Below, one piece after another: positions 16,531 through 24,355 of a stretch of DNA of 51,043 bases. The notes beneath the pieces are model-generated. The model made no database searches. It saw nothing but the letters and a program-made list of their open reading frames with translations, and was not told the DNA's origin. Positions within the stretch are counted from its first letter, which is position 1. The number at the start of each line of letters is the position of its first letter. Made by a program: the position numbers and the translations under genes. The DNA comes from CAMDBL01 sp964498125 (GTDB lineage Bacteria > Pseudomonadota > Alphaproteobacteria > Rhizobiales > Hyphomicrobiaceae): the NCBI GenBank assembly GCA_964498125.1, contig CAZCGE010000132.1, positions 1 through 51,043 of the forward strand, in the 5' to 3' direction.

Positions 16531-17105
16531 GAATTGTCGGCGGCAGGTTGCGCGGCCGGCCGCTCGCTGTGCCACGACACGAGGGGTTGCGGCCGACGGC
16601 CGATCGCGTGCGCGAGGCGGTGTTCAACAAGTTGCTGCACGGCATTGCTGGTTTCGGCCTCGAGGGTACGCGGGTCATCGACCTGTTCGCGGGTACGGGT
16701 GCGCTGGGCCTGGAAGCCCTGTCGCGGGGCGCGAGCTTCTGCCTGTTCATCGACGACAGCGCCGAGGCGCGCGCCCTGATCCGCCGCAATGTCGAGGACT
16801 TCGGACTGACTGGGCAAACCAAGATCTTCAGGCGCGATGCCAGCGACTTGGGAGACGCCGGCGCACGCGGCGGCGGCTATGGACTGGCTTTTCTCGATCC
16901 GCCCTATGACCGGGGCCTGGCGGAAAAGGCGCTGCTGGCCTTGGCGCAAGGCGGCTGGCTGCTGCAGGACGCGGTCGCGGTTGTCGAGGAGCGATCCGCC
17001 AACACCGTGGCGTTGCCGTCCGGCTTCACCGAACTCGATCGGCGCGCCTATGGTGAGACGCAGGTGCTGTTCCTGCGCTATAGCGCGCCGGCCACGGGAT
17101 CATGA
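16527..17105 (+). CDS. rsmD: 16S rRNA (guanine966-N2)-methyltransferase
   Basis: RsmD methylates G966 of 16S rRNA with SAM. This 192-residue protein begins MRIVGGRLRGRPLA, as usual, with LRPTADRVREAVFN, the SAM-binding DLFAGTGALGLEALSRGA and the base-methylation motif DPPY. It overlaps the pseudouridine synthase by four bases, so the two rRNA modification enzymes are made together. Confidence 0.95.
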   Translation: MRIVGGRLRGRPLAVPRHEGLRPTADRVREAVFNKLLHGIAGFGLEGTRVIDLFAGTGALGLEALSRGASFCLFIDDSAEARALIRRNVEDFGLTGQTKIFRRDASDLGDAGARGGGYGLAFLDPPYDRGLAEKALLALAQGGWLLQDAVAVVEERSANTVALPSGFTELDRRAYGETQVLFLRYSAPATGS

Positions 17106-17115
17106 GGACACACAG

Positions 17116-18096
17116 TTGAGCACCCAGAGCCAAGCAACGCCCGCCGCAACGGTCGGCCTCAATGGCTGGGTCGAAGCGCTCCTCTACAACCTGGTGATCG
17201 CCGTCATGTCGCTGGCCTACGCCGCGGCCGTGCAGCTTGGCGCCCATATCATCCCGTTCATTTTCATCTCGATGGTGATCGGCGCGCTGGGACTGATCAC
17301 GGTCAAGGGACCGGGCCAGGATTTTCTCGACATCATTCTGCACCCGGTGAGCTGGGCGGTGGGGGCGGGTATCATCGGCATGGAGTTGGCCTACTGTGTG
17401 CTGCTGGTCTTTGTTGCGCCTGCTGACGGCAGCCTGGTGGTGCGCATCTCGATCCCGCTCAGCCTGTTGATCGGCTACCTGCTGCTCGGCCGCCGCTCGG
17501 GTCCGATCGCATGGCTGGGTGCGCTGCTGGTTTTTGCCGCCGTCATCGGCATCATCTGGCGGCTGAGCTTGTGGACCGTGCCAGCGGGACTGGCGGCGGC
17601 ACTGGCGTGCGCCGTGATCATCAACGTGCGCTCGTTCGCCACCGAGTTCCACCCCTGGAACCGGCGCGCGAATAATATCCCGGAGAAAATGCGCGTCACC
17701 GGCATTGTTGTCTTGGGCACCGCCACGGCAGGATTGGTGTTGAGCCTGGGGCTGGTCGGACTGGTTTCGGCTGGTGTTCTGCCGCGCACGCCGCTGGTGC
17801 CCCAGTTGCATCAGTACTGGCATGTGCCAACACTGCTGCTGGCATTGCTGGTCGGCTCGGTGCTGTATTCAGCGCTGCAATATCTGGGCTTTTCGGCCGT
17901 TACAAAGATCGGCTCGGAGAATTTCATCGCTTCCGCGGCCTTCACGCCGCTGATGACGCTGGCGGTGCAGGAGGCCGCACAATTGACAGGTCTCATCCGG
18001 TTTCCGCCGTTCGACTGGCGCCTGATGCCATCGATCGTCGCCGCCATCGCCGGCGTGCTGCTGATCGTCTGGTCGGGGCGGCGTGCAAGAGGGTAG
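17116..18096 (+). CDS. DMT/EamA-like multi-spanning membrane protein
   Basis: This 326-residue integral membrane protein has about ten hydrophobic helices in two halves, as in drug/metabolite transporter (EamA-type) permeases. Helices are visible at, for example, LLYNLVIAVMSLAYAAAV, ISIPLSLLIGYLLLG and LMPSIVAAIAGVLLIVW; the last helix ends in a basic tail. The likely start is a TTG at 17116 with GAGGA seven bases upstream; no in-frame ATG fits. It follows rsmD by 10 bases. The substrate is unknown. The TAG stop lies within the terminus of a palindromic repeat. Confidence 0.75.
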   Translation: MSTQSQATPAATVGLNGWVEALLYNLVIAVMSLAYAAAVQLGAHIIPFIFISMVIGALGLITVKGPGQDFLDIILHPVSWAVGAGIIGMELAYCVLLVFVAPADGSLVVRISIPLSLLIGYLLLGRRSGPIAWLGALLVFAAVIGIIWRLSLWTVPAGLAAALACAVIINVRSFATEFHPWNRRANNIPEKMRVTGIVVLGTATAGLVLSLGLVGLVSAGVLPRTPLVPQLHQYWHVPTLLLALLVGSVLYSALQYLGFSAVTKIGSENFIASAAFTPLMTLAVQEAAQLTGLIRFPPFDWRLMPSIVAAIAGVLLIVWSGRRARG

Positions 18097-18196
18097 GTCG
18101 GGTCGAACCCCGGCATCTGCACTCAGCCGGGGGAGACCCGACAAGTCTGTTCACGGCCTGTGGCGTCGGGTCTCGCAAGGGCTCGACCCGACTTAC
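18093..18196. repeat. Palindromic GTAGGTCGGGTCGA element between convergent genes
   Basis: This 104-base element begins GTAGGTCGGGTCGA and ends TCGACCCGACTTAC, inverted copies with one mismatch, with further GTCGGGTC/GACCCGAC inverted copies inside. The transporter's TAG (18094-18096) and argC's TAA (complement of 18193-18195) both fall in the element's terminal bases. It is the same family as 3501-3605, 44703-44785 and 45521-45602. Confidence 0.85.
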
Positions 18197-19143
18197 ACCC
18201 CGAGCATCAGCTTGATGTTCTGCACCGCTGCCCCCGAAGCGCCTTTGCCGAGGTTGTCGAGCTTGGCGACCAGCACCACTTGCCGGTACGGTTCGTTGGC
18301 ATAGACGCGCAATTCCAGCAGGTCCGTGCCGTTGAGGCTTTCGGCTTCCAAGCGGCCTTTGTCCTGGCCATCGGCCGTGGCGATCACCTTGACCAGTGCG
18401 CTGCCGGCATAGTGCTTCGCCAGCGCCGCCTGCAGGTCGGCCGCATTCGGTTTGCCTGGCAGCGTGTCGAGATGCAGCGGCACGCTGACCAGCATGCCCT
18501 GGCGGAAATTGCCGACCGAGGGCACGAAGATCGGCCGCCGCGTCAGGCCAGAATAGCGCTGCAGCTCCGGCACATGCTTGTGCTCGAGCCCCAGTCCGTA
18601 CAACTCGAAGGCCGGCGCCTTGCCGGCATCGTAAGCCTCGATCATCGATTTGCCGCCGCCTGAATAGCCGCTGACCGCATTGACGGTGATCGGATGGTCG
18701 GCGGGAATCAGGCCGGCATCCACCAGCGGCCGCAGCAGGGCGATGCCGCCGGTGGGGTAGCAGCCGGGATTGGTCACCTTGCGCGCGGCCTTGATCGCGG
18801 TCGCCTGGGACGCTGCCAACTCGGCGAAGCCATAGACCCAGCCGTCGGCGACACGATGCGCCGTCGACGCATCGACGATGCGGGGAGCCTTGGCGCCCAG
18901 GCTGTCGGCCAGCGCCACGGCCTGCAAGGCCGCGTCATCAGGCAAGCACAGCACCACCAGATCGACGCTGGCCATCAGGTCCTGGCGCGCGCGCGGGTTC
19001 TTGCGCTCGGCACTGGCAATGCTGCGTACCTCGATGGCCGGCACCCGTGCCAGCTTCTCGCGGATCTCCAGGCCCGTGGTGCCGGCCTCGCCGTCGATGA
19101 AGAGCGTGGGTTTGGAGGGGCCGGAAGCCTGGCCTGAGGGCAT
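18193..19143 (-). CDS. argC: N-acetyl-gamma-glutamyl-phosphate reductase (type 2)
   Basis: ArgC reduces N-acetylglutamyl phosphate with NADPH, the third step of arginine synthesis. The 316-residue length and the N-terminus TLFIDGEAGTTGLEIREKL mark the shorter type 2 family. The active cysteine is Cys128 in NPGCYPTG; SGYSGGGKSMIE and VPSVGNFRQGM are also typical. I chose the ATG at 19143. It lies downstream of rpsI on the same strand, separated by a hairpin. Its stop codon is contributed by a palindromic repeat. Confidence 0.93.
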   Translation of the reverse strand: MPSGQASGPSKPTLFIDGEAGTTGLEIREKLARVPAIEVRSIASAERKNPRARQDLMASVDLVVLCLPDDAALQAVALADSLGAKAPRIVDASTAHRVADGWVYGFAELAASQATAIKAARKVTNPGCYPTGGIALLRPLVDAGLIPADHPITVNAVSGYSGGGKSMIEAYDAGKAPAFELYGLGLEHKHVPELQRYSGLTRRPIFVPSVGNFRQGMLVSVPLHLDTLPGKPNAADLQAALAKHYAGSALVKVIATADGQDKGRLEAESLNGTDLLELRVYANEPYRQVVLVAKLDNLGKGASGAAVQNIKLMLGV

Positions 19144-19248
19144 GGTCGGACACCCGTGCGTTGTGCGGTATCGTTCGGGCGCGATATGCGGCCTGGTGGG
19201 ACGCGCGTCAATATGCTGACGCCAAATTGATGCTGTCGCCACAACGCA

Positions 19249-19275
19249 GGCAGCCCACCTTGCGGGCGGGCTGCC
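19249..19275 (-). terminator. Hairpin downstream of rpsI
   Basis: GGCAGCCC and GGGCTGCC form a perfect 8-base outer stem with a partly paired GC-rich interior, 28 bases after the rpsI stop codon. It would fold into a stable stem-loop in the rplM-rpsI transcript and may end or attenuate it before argC. No clear U-run follows. Confidence 0.45.
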
Positions 19276-19303
19276 AAGTGGCGCACGTGCCTGTCCGTCT
19301 GCT

Positions 19304-19798
19304 TCAGCGCTTGGAGAACTGGAAGCTGCGGCGGGCCTTCATCTTGCCGTACTTCTTGCGCTCGACGACGCGGCTGTCGCGGGTCAGGAAGCCGCCGGTC
19401 TTCAGAGTCGGCCTGAGGCCTGGCTCGTAGTAGGTGAGCGCCTTGGAGATGCCGTGGCGAACAGCGCCGGCCTGCCCCGACAGTCCGCCGCCCATCACAG
19501 TTGCGACGATATCGAACTGACTGGCGCGATTGGCGGCCTGCAGCGGCTGTTTCAAGAGCATCTGCAGCACCGGGCGGGCGAAGTACTTGTCGAAATCCTT
19601 GGTGTTGACGGTGATGCGTCCGTTGCCCGGCTTCAACCAGACACGGGCGATGGCGTTCTTGCGCTTGCCGGTGGCGTAGGCGCGGCCTTGCTTGTCGATC
19701 TTCTGGATGTGGACAGGCGTCGACGTAACAGCCGCGACCGTGACGCCATCACCCTTCAGATCAGACAGCGACTCGAGGATCTTTGGTTCCAATGCCAT
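19304..19798 (-). CDS. rpsI: 30S ribosomal protein S9
   Basis: S9 sits in the head of the small subunit, with its basic tail reaching the P site. The conserved body YATGKRKNAIARVWLKPG, GGGLSGQAGAVRHGI and the C-terminus KYGKMKARRSFQFSKR are clear. The 164 residues include an N-terminal extension (MALEPKILESLSDLKGDG...) common in alphaproteobacteria. It starts five bases after rplM. Confidence 0.97.
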   Translation of the reverse strand: MALEPKILESLSDLKGDGVTVAAVTSTPVHIQKIDKQGRAYATGKRKNAIARVWLKPGNGRITVNTKDFDKYFARPVLQMLLKQPLQAANRASQFDIVATVMGGGLSGQAGAVRHGISKALTYYEPGLRPTLKTGGFLTRDSRVVERKKYGKMKARRSFQFSKR

Positions 19799-19803
19799 GG
19801 CGA

Positions 19804-20265
19804 TCAGGCCCTCACATTCTTCTTGTTGAGCTTGGCGACGTCGAACGCGACCGGGTTCTGAGCCTGGTGGGGATGCTCGGTGCCCTTGTAGACGCGAAGG
19901 TTGCGCATGAGTTGGCGTTGCAGAGGCCCGCGCTTCAGCATGCGCTCGACCGCCTTTTCCACGACGCGCTCGGGGAACTTGCCCTCCATGATGCGCCGCG
20001 GCGTCGTCTCCTTGATGCCGCCGGGATAACCGGTGTGGCGGTAGTAGAGTTTGTCTTCGTATTTGTTGCCCGTGAAGACGACTTTCTCGGCGTTGATGAC
20101 GATGATGTTGTCGCCGCAGTCGACGTGGGGCGTATAGCTGGCGAGGTGCTTGCCCTTGAGGCGTGTGGCAATGATGGTGGCGAGACGTCCGACCACGAGA
20201 CCGGTGCCGTCGATCAACAACCATTTCTTCGCCACTTCGCCGGGCTTGGTGACGTAGGTCTGCAT
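19804..20265 (-). CDS. rplM: 50S ribosomal protein L13
   Basis: L13 is an early-assembling large-subunit protein. This 153-residue protein shows WLLIDGTGLVVGRLAT, YTPHVDCGDNIIVINAEK, RHTGYPGG and RAVERMLKRGPL-type motifs. It leads the rplM-rpsI operon, with a promoter-like site and an AT-rich upstream segment between it and the thioesterase gene. Confidence 0.97.
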   Translation of the reverse strand: MQTYVTKPGEVAKKWLLIDGTGLVVGRLATIIATRLKGKHLASYTPHVDCGDNIIVINAEKVVFTGNKYEDKLYYRHTGYPGGIKETTPRRIMEGKFPERVVEKAVERMLKRGPLQRQLMRNLRVYKGTEHPHQAQNPVAFDVAKLNKKNVRA

Positions 20266-20344
20266 CTGGTGGGCTCCTGCGATTGTTCCGCGCCCAGGCT
20301 GCCAAGTGCTCGGCGGGCCAGCATCGCGGCGGTAATGGTGATCA

Positions 20345-20371
20345 AGTATAGCCCAACTTGGGTGCTGTCAA
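20345..20371 (-). promoter_or_regulatory. Promoter for rplM-rpsI with AT-rich upstream segment
   Basis: On the minus strand, TTGACA (20371-20366) and TATACT (20350-20345) lie 15 bases apart, ahead of rplM. Directly upstream of the -35 box is a strikingly AT-rich stretch (about 20372-20455) that could act as an UP element for a strong ribosomal-protein promoter. The spacer is shorter than the usual 17, which lowers certainty. Confidence 0.5.
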
Positions 20372-20451
20372 ACGGAATAGATCTTATTATAATGTGCTAA
20401 AACAAAAGGTTATGATTTGAGGTAACACAATACCACCAATAAGGTAGGATT

Positions 20452-20910
20452 TTACCGTATCGACGATGGCGGAATGGCATAGGTTGCGGTGGCGTGCGCG
20501 ACCATGTCATCGGAGCCCTCGGAGTACAGTTCGATCTCGCCCACCGCCAAACGTCGGCCAAGCTTGATGATGCGCGCCAGCGCGATCATGTCGCCGGGTT
20601 TGGGTCGGGACAGGAAATTGATGGTGACATTGGTCGTCACGGCCTGCAGGGCAGCTTCGCCGAGCCCGCCGAGCAGGACCACCCACAGCGAGAAATCGGC
20701 GAGCTTGAACATGGACGGGCCGGAGATCGTGCCGCCTGGCCGTATCTGGTTGGCATCGGCCTGCATGCGCACGCGTGCGACCCGATGGCCCACTGTCTCG
20801 ATGTGCAGATGCTTGCCCCCAGCGTGGACTTGTGGGAAATGCGCATCGATGAGGTCGGAGACTTGGGCGGCGGACAGCAGGCTCTCGGCAACAGGCAGCT
20901 CTGGCGGCAT
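20452..20910 (-). CDS. Hotdog-fold thioesterase (PaaI family)
   Basis: This 152-residue protein is a PaaI-type acyl-CoA thioesterase. Conserved features are GGTISGPSMFKLADFSLWVVLL (the central helix region), NVTINFLSRPKPGDMIALARIIKLGRRLAVGEIELY and MVAHATATYAIP at the end. The ATG at 20910 is chosen; the frame is open further upstream only as antisense to the next gene. The acyl substrate is unknown. It is divergent from the small secreted protein gene. Confidence 0.85.
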   Translation of the reverse strand: MPPELPVAESLLSAAQVSDLIDAHFPQVHAGGKHLHIETVGHRVARVRMQADANQIRPGGTISGPSMFKLADFSLWVVLLGGLGEAALQAVTTNVTINFLSRPKPGDMIALARIIKLGRRLAVGEIELYSEGSDDMVAHATATYAIPPSSIR

Positions 20911-20997
20911 TCTCAATCCCGTCGAAGTTGTGAGTTGATATGTGACGCAGGCGTGTCTAGCCGCGTCGTGATGCGGATGCAAAAGGAGGCGTAAGCC

Positions 20998-21516
20998 ATG
21001 AAGCGCACATTCGGAGGCCTTGTCGCCTTGGCGGTTGGGATGCTGATGGCACTGAGCTGGGGCGCGGACGGCGTGCAGGCTCAGGATTTTAATCAGATTC
21101 AGCTGACGGACAAGCAGGTCCAGGGTTTCATTCAGGCGCAGAAGGATTTGACGGCTATTGCCGGCGAGTTGCAGGCGGCCGGCGACAAGCCGGACGCGAA
21201 TTTGCAGGCGAAGCTCGAGGTCATCGCCAAAAAACAAGGCTTCGCCAACTTCAACGAGTTGGACAACGTCGCCGAAAACATCTCCCTGGTCATGGCCGGG
21301 CTCGATCCTCAATCGGGTGAGTTCAGTGATCCCGTCGAGATGCTGAAGAAAGAAATCCGCGAGATCGAAGCCGACACCACCATACCAGCCAAGGACAAGA
21401 AGCAGATGCTGGAGGAGCTGGCCGAGGCGTTGAAATCAACGCCGCCGCTCAAGTACAAAGAGAACATCGCGGTGGTGAGGAAGCATCGCGAGGCCATCGA
21501 GAAGGCGCTGCAGTAA
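20998..21516 (+). CDS. Small secreted protein of unknown function
   Basis: This 172-residue protein has a clear signal peptide (MKRTFGGLVALAVGMLMALSW, with cleavage near VQAQ-DF) and a charged, helical mature part that includes EVIAKKQGFANFNELDNVAENISLVMAGLDP and EMLKKEIREIEAD. I do not recognise a named family; similar periplasmic helical proteins are common in rhizobia. A strong AAAGGAGG site lies 10 bases before the ATG, so it may be well expressed. It starts a same-strand run leading to a crotonase and a VOC protein, without an obvious functional link. Confidence 0.75.
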   Translation: MKRTFGGLVALAVGMLMALSWGADGVQAQDFNQIQLTDKQVQGFIQAQKDLTAIAGELQAAGDKPDANLQAKLEVIAKKQGFANFNELDNVAENISLVMAGLDPQSGEFSDPVEMLKKEIREIEADTTIPAKDKKQMLEELAEALKSTPPLKYKENIAVVRKHREAIEKALQ

Positions 21517-21543
21517 GAAGCCGGGACCCGCTGGAGGCTGATC

Positions 21544-22374
21544 ATGCAGGACAGTGCAAGGCCGGCGCCCCTCAGCAGCACGCGTGAGGACTGCGTCAGC
21601 CTCACCCGGCCCGAGCCAGGTGTGCTGGTGGTGACGCTCGACCAGCCGCAAGCTCGCAATACGCTGTCGCAGGCCATGCTGGCGGCATTGCAAGGTGCGA
21701 TCGATGCTGCCTCGGCCGACCGCGATGTGGCGGCCGTGGTGCTGGCCGCCACCGGTCCTGCCTTTTGCGCCGGGCACGACCTGAAAGAGATGACGGCGCG
21801 CAGGTCGGATGCAGACGGCGGCCGCGCATACTACACGGACCTGTTGGCGACGTGCGGCCGCATGATGCAGTCGATCACCGCCTCGCCCAAGCCGTTCATC
21901 GCCGCGGTTCACGCACCCGCGGTCGCCGCCGGCTGCCAGCTCGTCGCTGCCTGTGATCTGGCGGTGGCCGCCGAGGCGGCCCAGTTTGGCACGACCGGCA
22001 TCAACAACGGACTGTTCTGCTCGACGCCGATGGTGCCGCTGTCGCGCAAGGTGCCGCGCAAGCAGGCGCTGGAAATGCTGCTGCTGGGTGGACTTGTCTC
22101 GGCGCCCGAGGCCCTTGCGGCTGGGCTCGTCAATCGCGTTGTGCCGGCCGACAAGTTGCTGGCGACAGCGATCGACATGGCCCGTGTCATCGCCGCGAAA
22201 TCGCCGGCCGCCATCGCCATCGGCAAGCGCGCCTTCTATCAGCAAGCCGAGCTGCCGCTGGCCGAGGCCTACAAGGTCGGCACCGCGGCGCTGATCGAGA
22301 ACATGATGCATGGCGATGCCATCGAGGGCATCGGCGCCTTCATCGACAAGCGCAAGCCCGTGTGGAAAAGCTGA
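21544..22374 (+). CDS. Crotonase-fold protein, ECHDC3-like
   Basis: This 276-residue enoyl-CoA hydratase/isomerase-superfamily protein has the oxyanion segment AFCAGHDLKE (about 74-82). At the two canonical catalytic glutamates it has other residues: the GGCEL-type motif reads AGCQLVAACD and the FGxPE motif reads FGTTGINNGLF. This substitution pattern, with FCSTPMVPLSRKVPRKQALEML, matches the ECHDC3-like subfamily, whose reaction is not settled. Classical hydratase activity is therefore doubtful. The stop codon overlaps the next gene's start (TGATG), so the two are co-translated. Confidence 0.85.
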   Translation: MQDSARPAPLSSTREDCVSLTRPEPGVLVVTLDQPQARNTLSQAMLAALQGAIDAASADRDVAAVVLAATGPAFCAGHDLKEMTARRSDADGGRAYYTDLLATCGRMMQSITASPKPFIAAVHAPAVAAGCQLVAACDLAVAAEAAQFGTTGINNGLFCSTPMVPLSRKVPRKQALEMLLLGGLVSAPEALAAGLVNRVVPADKLLATAIDMARVIAAKSPAAIAIGKRAFYQQAELPLAEAYKVGTAALIENMMHGDAIEGIGAFIDKRKPVWKS

Positions 22375-22817
22375 TGAGCGCGGTGCCCCAGCGCCTGTCC
22401 CTGGTGACGCTCGGCGTGGAGAGTGTGGCCCGCTCGCGCGCGTTCTATGAGGCGCTGGGCTTTCGCGCCGCCGGCATCGACAACGCCGACGTGGCCTTCT
22501 TCGACATGAACGGCGTCATCCTTGGGCTGTATGGCCGCATGTCGCTGGCGGAGGATGCCGGCGTGCCGGCCGAGGGCGCCGGGTTTGGCTGCTTTGCTCT
22601 GGCCATGAACATGGACAGCGAGGCCGCGGTCGATGCCGCGCTCGCCAGCATCGCCGCCAAGGGCGGGCGCATCACGCAACCAGCCCACAAAGTGTTCTGG
22701 GGCGGCTACGCCGGATATTTCGCCGATCCCGACGGCCACCTGTGGGAAGTGGCGTATAATCCGCACTGGCCTATGGACCTGGAGGGGCGGCCGCGGTTGC
22801 CGCCGCCGGCAACATGA
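22374..22817 (+). CDS. VOC/glyoxalase-superfamily protein
   Basis: This 147-residue vicinal-oxygen-chelate protein has a beta-alpha-beta-beta-beta repeat start (LSLVTLGVESVARSRAFYEALGF) and a second half ending FWGGYAGYFADPDGHLWEVAYNP, typical of glyoxalase-like proteins; the Glu in WEVA is a usual metal ligand. It overlaps the crotonase gene by one base. I use the ATG at 22374 and not one four codons earlier. The substrate is unknown. Confidence 0.85.
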   Translation: MSAVPQRLSLVTLGVESVARSRAFYEALGFRAAGIDNADVAFFDMNGVILGLYGRMSLAEDAGVPAEGAGFGCFALAMNMDSEAAVDAALASIAAKGGRITQPAHKVFWGGYAGYFADPDGHLWEVAYNPHWPMDLEGRPRLPPPAT

Positions 22818-22899
22818 ACCACGACGTTCCACGAGAGGGCTTGCCAGCCGCTGAATTCGTCTATTGATCTGCGCTATCCTCGCTTCGGAAGGAGACGCC

Positions 22900-23139
22900 A
22901 TGACCGAGATCTCGAAACGCCTGGAGCAAGCCGTCAATACCGTCCGCGATATGCCATCCGATCAGCAGGATCTGCTTGCCGTCGAAATGCTCGATCGGGT
23001 CCAAATGCTGACGCGACCTCCGATCAAGCTTACAGCGCAAGAACGCGCCGAACTCGAGGCTGAGCTGGCCGCGGCGCGGCGCGGCGAGCTGGCGTCAGAC
23101 GCCGAAGTGGCCGCTATGTTCGCGAAACATGGGCTGTGA
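22900..23139 (+). CDS. Antitoxin of a ParE-type toxin-antitoxin pair
   Basis: This is a 79-residue acidic protein. The N-terminal helix (ISKRLEQAVNTVRDMPSDQQDLLAVEMLDRV) and the C-terminal ELEAELAAARRGELASDAEVAAMFAKHGL resemble toxin-wrapping antitoxins found before ParE genes. A GGAAGGAG site precedes the ATG at 22900. Its stop overlaps the toxin start in GTGA, a classic TA arrangement. The DNA-binding fold is not obvious from sequence. Assignment rests largely on its partner. Confidence 0.75.
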   Translation: MTEISKRLEQAVNTVRDMPSDQQDLLAVEMLDRVQMLTRPPIKLTAQERAELEAELAAARRGELASDAEVAAMFAKHGL

Positions 23140-23429
23140 GAATCCGTTATCGGCCAACCGCGCTGGCGCAGCTCGACGCGATCTTCGACTACATTGCCAC
23201 GCACAACCGCCCGGCCGCACATCGCGTCATAAGCAACATCAAGCGCTCTATCGATCGCCTCGCCGATTTTCCCTTGAGTGCCCGGCAAAGCGAGATCGCC
23301 GGTATCCGTGAGCTGCCGATCGTGCGCTATCCCTACATCGTATTCTACACCGTCGACGACGACGCCCAAGAGGTTCTCATACTGCGTGTGCGGCACACAT
23401 CGCGGGACCCCGAGCACCATCTCGACTAA
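23136..23429 (+). CDS. ParE/RelE-family toxin
   Basis: This 97-residue protein with a GTG start overlapping the antitoxin stop has the ParE-type fold signature: RYRPTALAQLDAIFDYIATHNRPAAHRVI, then RSIDRLADFPLSARQ, GIRELPIVRYPYIVFYTVDD and VLILRVRHTSRDP. ParE toxins poison DNA gyrase and RelE toxins cut mRNA; this looks like the ParE branch, which is inference. The pair may be a plasmid-independent stabiliser or a relic. Confidence 0.85.
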   Translation: MRIRYRPTALAQLDAIFDYIATHNRPAAHRVISNIKRSIDRLADFPLSARQSEIAGIRELPIVRYPYIVFYTVDDDAQEVLILRVRHTSRDPEHHLD

Positions 23430-23490
23430 GGTACCCGCCAGTCTTGGAAGCCGCCACGACCCGCTGTCAGCACATCAATACGGAAAATAG

Positions 23491-24030
23491 ATGAACCACG
23501 ACCGCTATTCCGACGACTACATCGCCGGCATCCTCGGCGAGGCGAAATCCTTCGCCTTCGTCGGCGCCAGCGCCACCAACAACCGGCCGAGCTACTTCGC
23601 CATGAAATATCTCATCTCCAAGGGCTACAAGGTGATCCCGGTCAACCCGGGGCTCGCTGGCCAGGAGATCTTGGGGCAAAAGGTCTACGCCAGCCTCGCC
23701 GACGTGGCCGGCCCCGTCGATGCCGTGGACATCTTCCGCAACGCGGAAGCGGCGCTGGAAGTAACGCGCGAGGCGATCGCGCTGCAGGACAAGCTCGGCC
23801 TGAAAATTTTGTGGATGCAACTGGGCGTGCGCAACGAGAGGGCGGCCGAGGAAGCCGAAGCCGCGGGGCTGAAAGTGGTCATGAACCGCTGTCCCAAGAT
23901 CGAGTACGGCCGGCTGTCCGGCGAGATCGGCTGGGCCGGCGTCAACAGCGGCATGATCTCCAGTGCGCGCCCCAAGCTCGGCGCCGGCGGCTTCCAGAAC
24001 CACGTGATTGGTGGGCTCGGGAAGAAGTAG
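23491..24030 (+). CDS. CoA-binding domain protein (YccU-like)
   Basis: This 179-residue CoA_binding_2 protein has a Rossmann N-terminus SFAFVGASATNNRPSY, then GYKVIPVNPGLAGQEILGQKVYASL, VDAVDIFRNAE, and a C-terminal segment VVMNRCPKIEYGRL with the conserved cysteine. Proteins of this kind bind CoA or nucleotides; the physiological role is unclear. The start ATG is at 23491. It is separated from the ModA-like gene by 325 bases. Confidence 0.85.
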   Translation: MNHDRYSDDYIAGILGEAKSFAFVGASATNNRPSYFAMKYLISKGYKVIPVNPGLAGQEILGQKVYASLADVAGPVDAVDIFRNAEAALEVTREAIALQDKLGLKILWMQLGVRNERAAEEAEAAGLKVVMNRCPKIEYGRLSGEIGWAGVNSGMISSARPKLGAGGFQNHVIGGLGKK

Positions 24031-24355
24031 TGTAAATGGGGTCAGCCCCCGCACATGCACCGTCTCAGCAAGAGTTCGAACAGCCGGTGCGAGGGGTCTG
24101 ACCCCGGCGCCAAACTACGATTCTATAGAGACCGGGCGACGCCTTTCAGGTAGAAGGATGTGCTGTCGACGTGGTGGGCAGGCCCTGCATCGCGGGCTCA
24201 TTGCAGCCTCCCGTGTCGACGCATCTCGAGACGGTACTCGGCTGCGCTGTATTGGCACTTCACGCATAAACTCTGGACAAAAATATCCCCAATGTTGCCG
24301 AGATGGCATCTCGAGACCTGGCGCGATGAAACCAGAAATGTCGAGGAGGAATGTC
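24031..24355. other. 325-base gap with a repeat, no gene seen
   Basis: The first part holds the palindromic element at 24038-24105. The rest (24106-24340) contains no coding signal I trust. A GAGGAGGA ribosome binding site for the next gene lies at 24343-24350. Confidence 0.6.
24038..24105. repeat. GGGGTCAG...CTGACCCC element
   Basis: The ends are GGGGTCAGCCCC (about 24038) and GGGGTCTGACCCC (24093-24105), an imperfect inverted pair enclosing about 45 bases. It shares its ends with the repeats at 14437, 14544, 25147 and 40985, but the interior differs. Confidence 0.7.

Noticed and set aside
24251..24270. A sigma-54-like TGGCAC site upstream of the ModA-like gene
   Set aside because: The GG to GC distance is two bases too short for a sigma-54 promoter, so it would not function as one.
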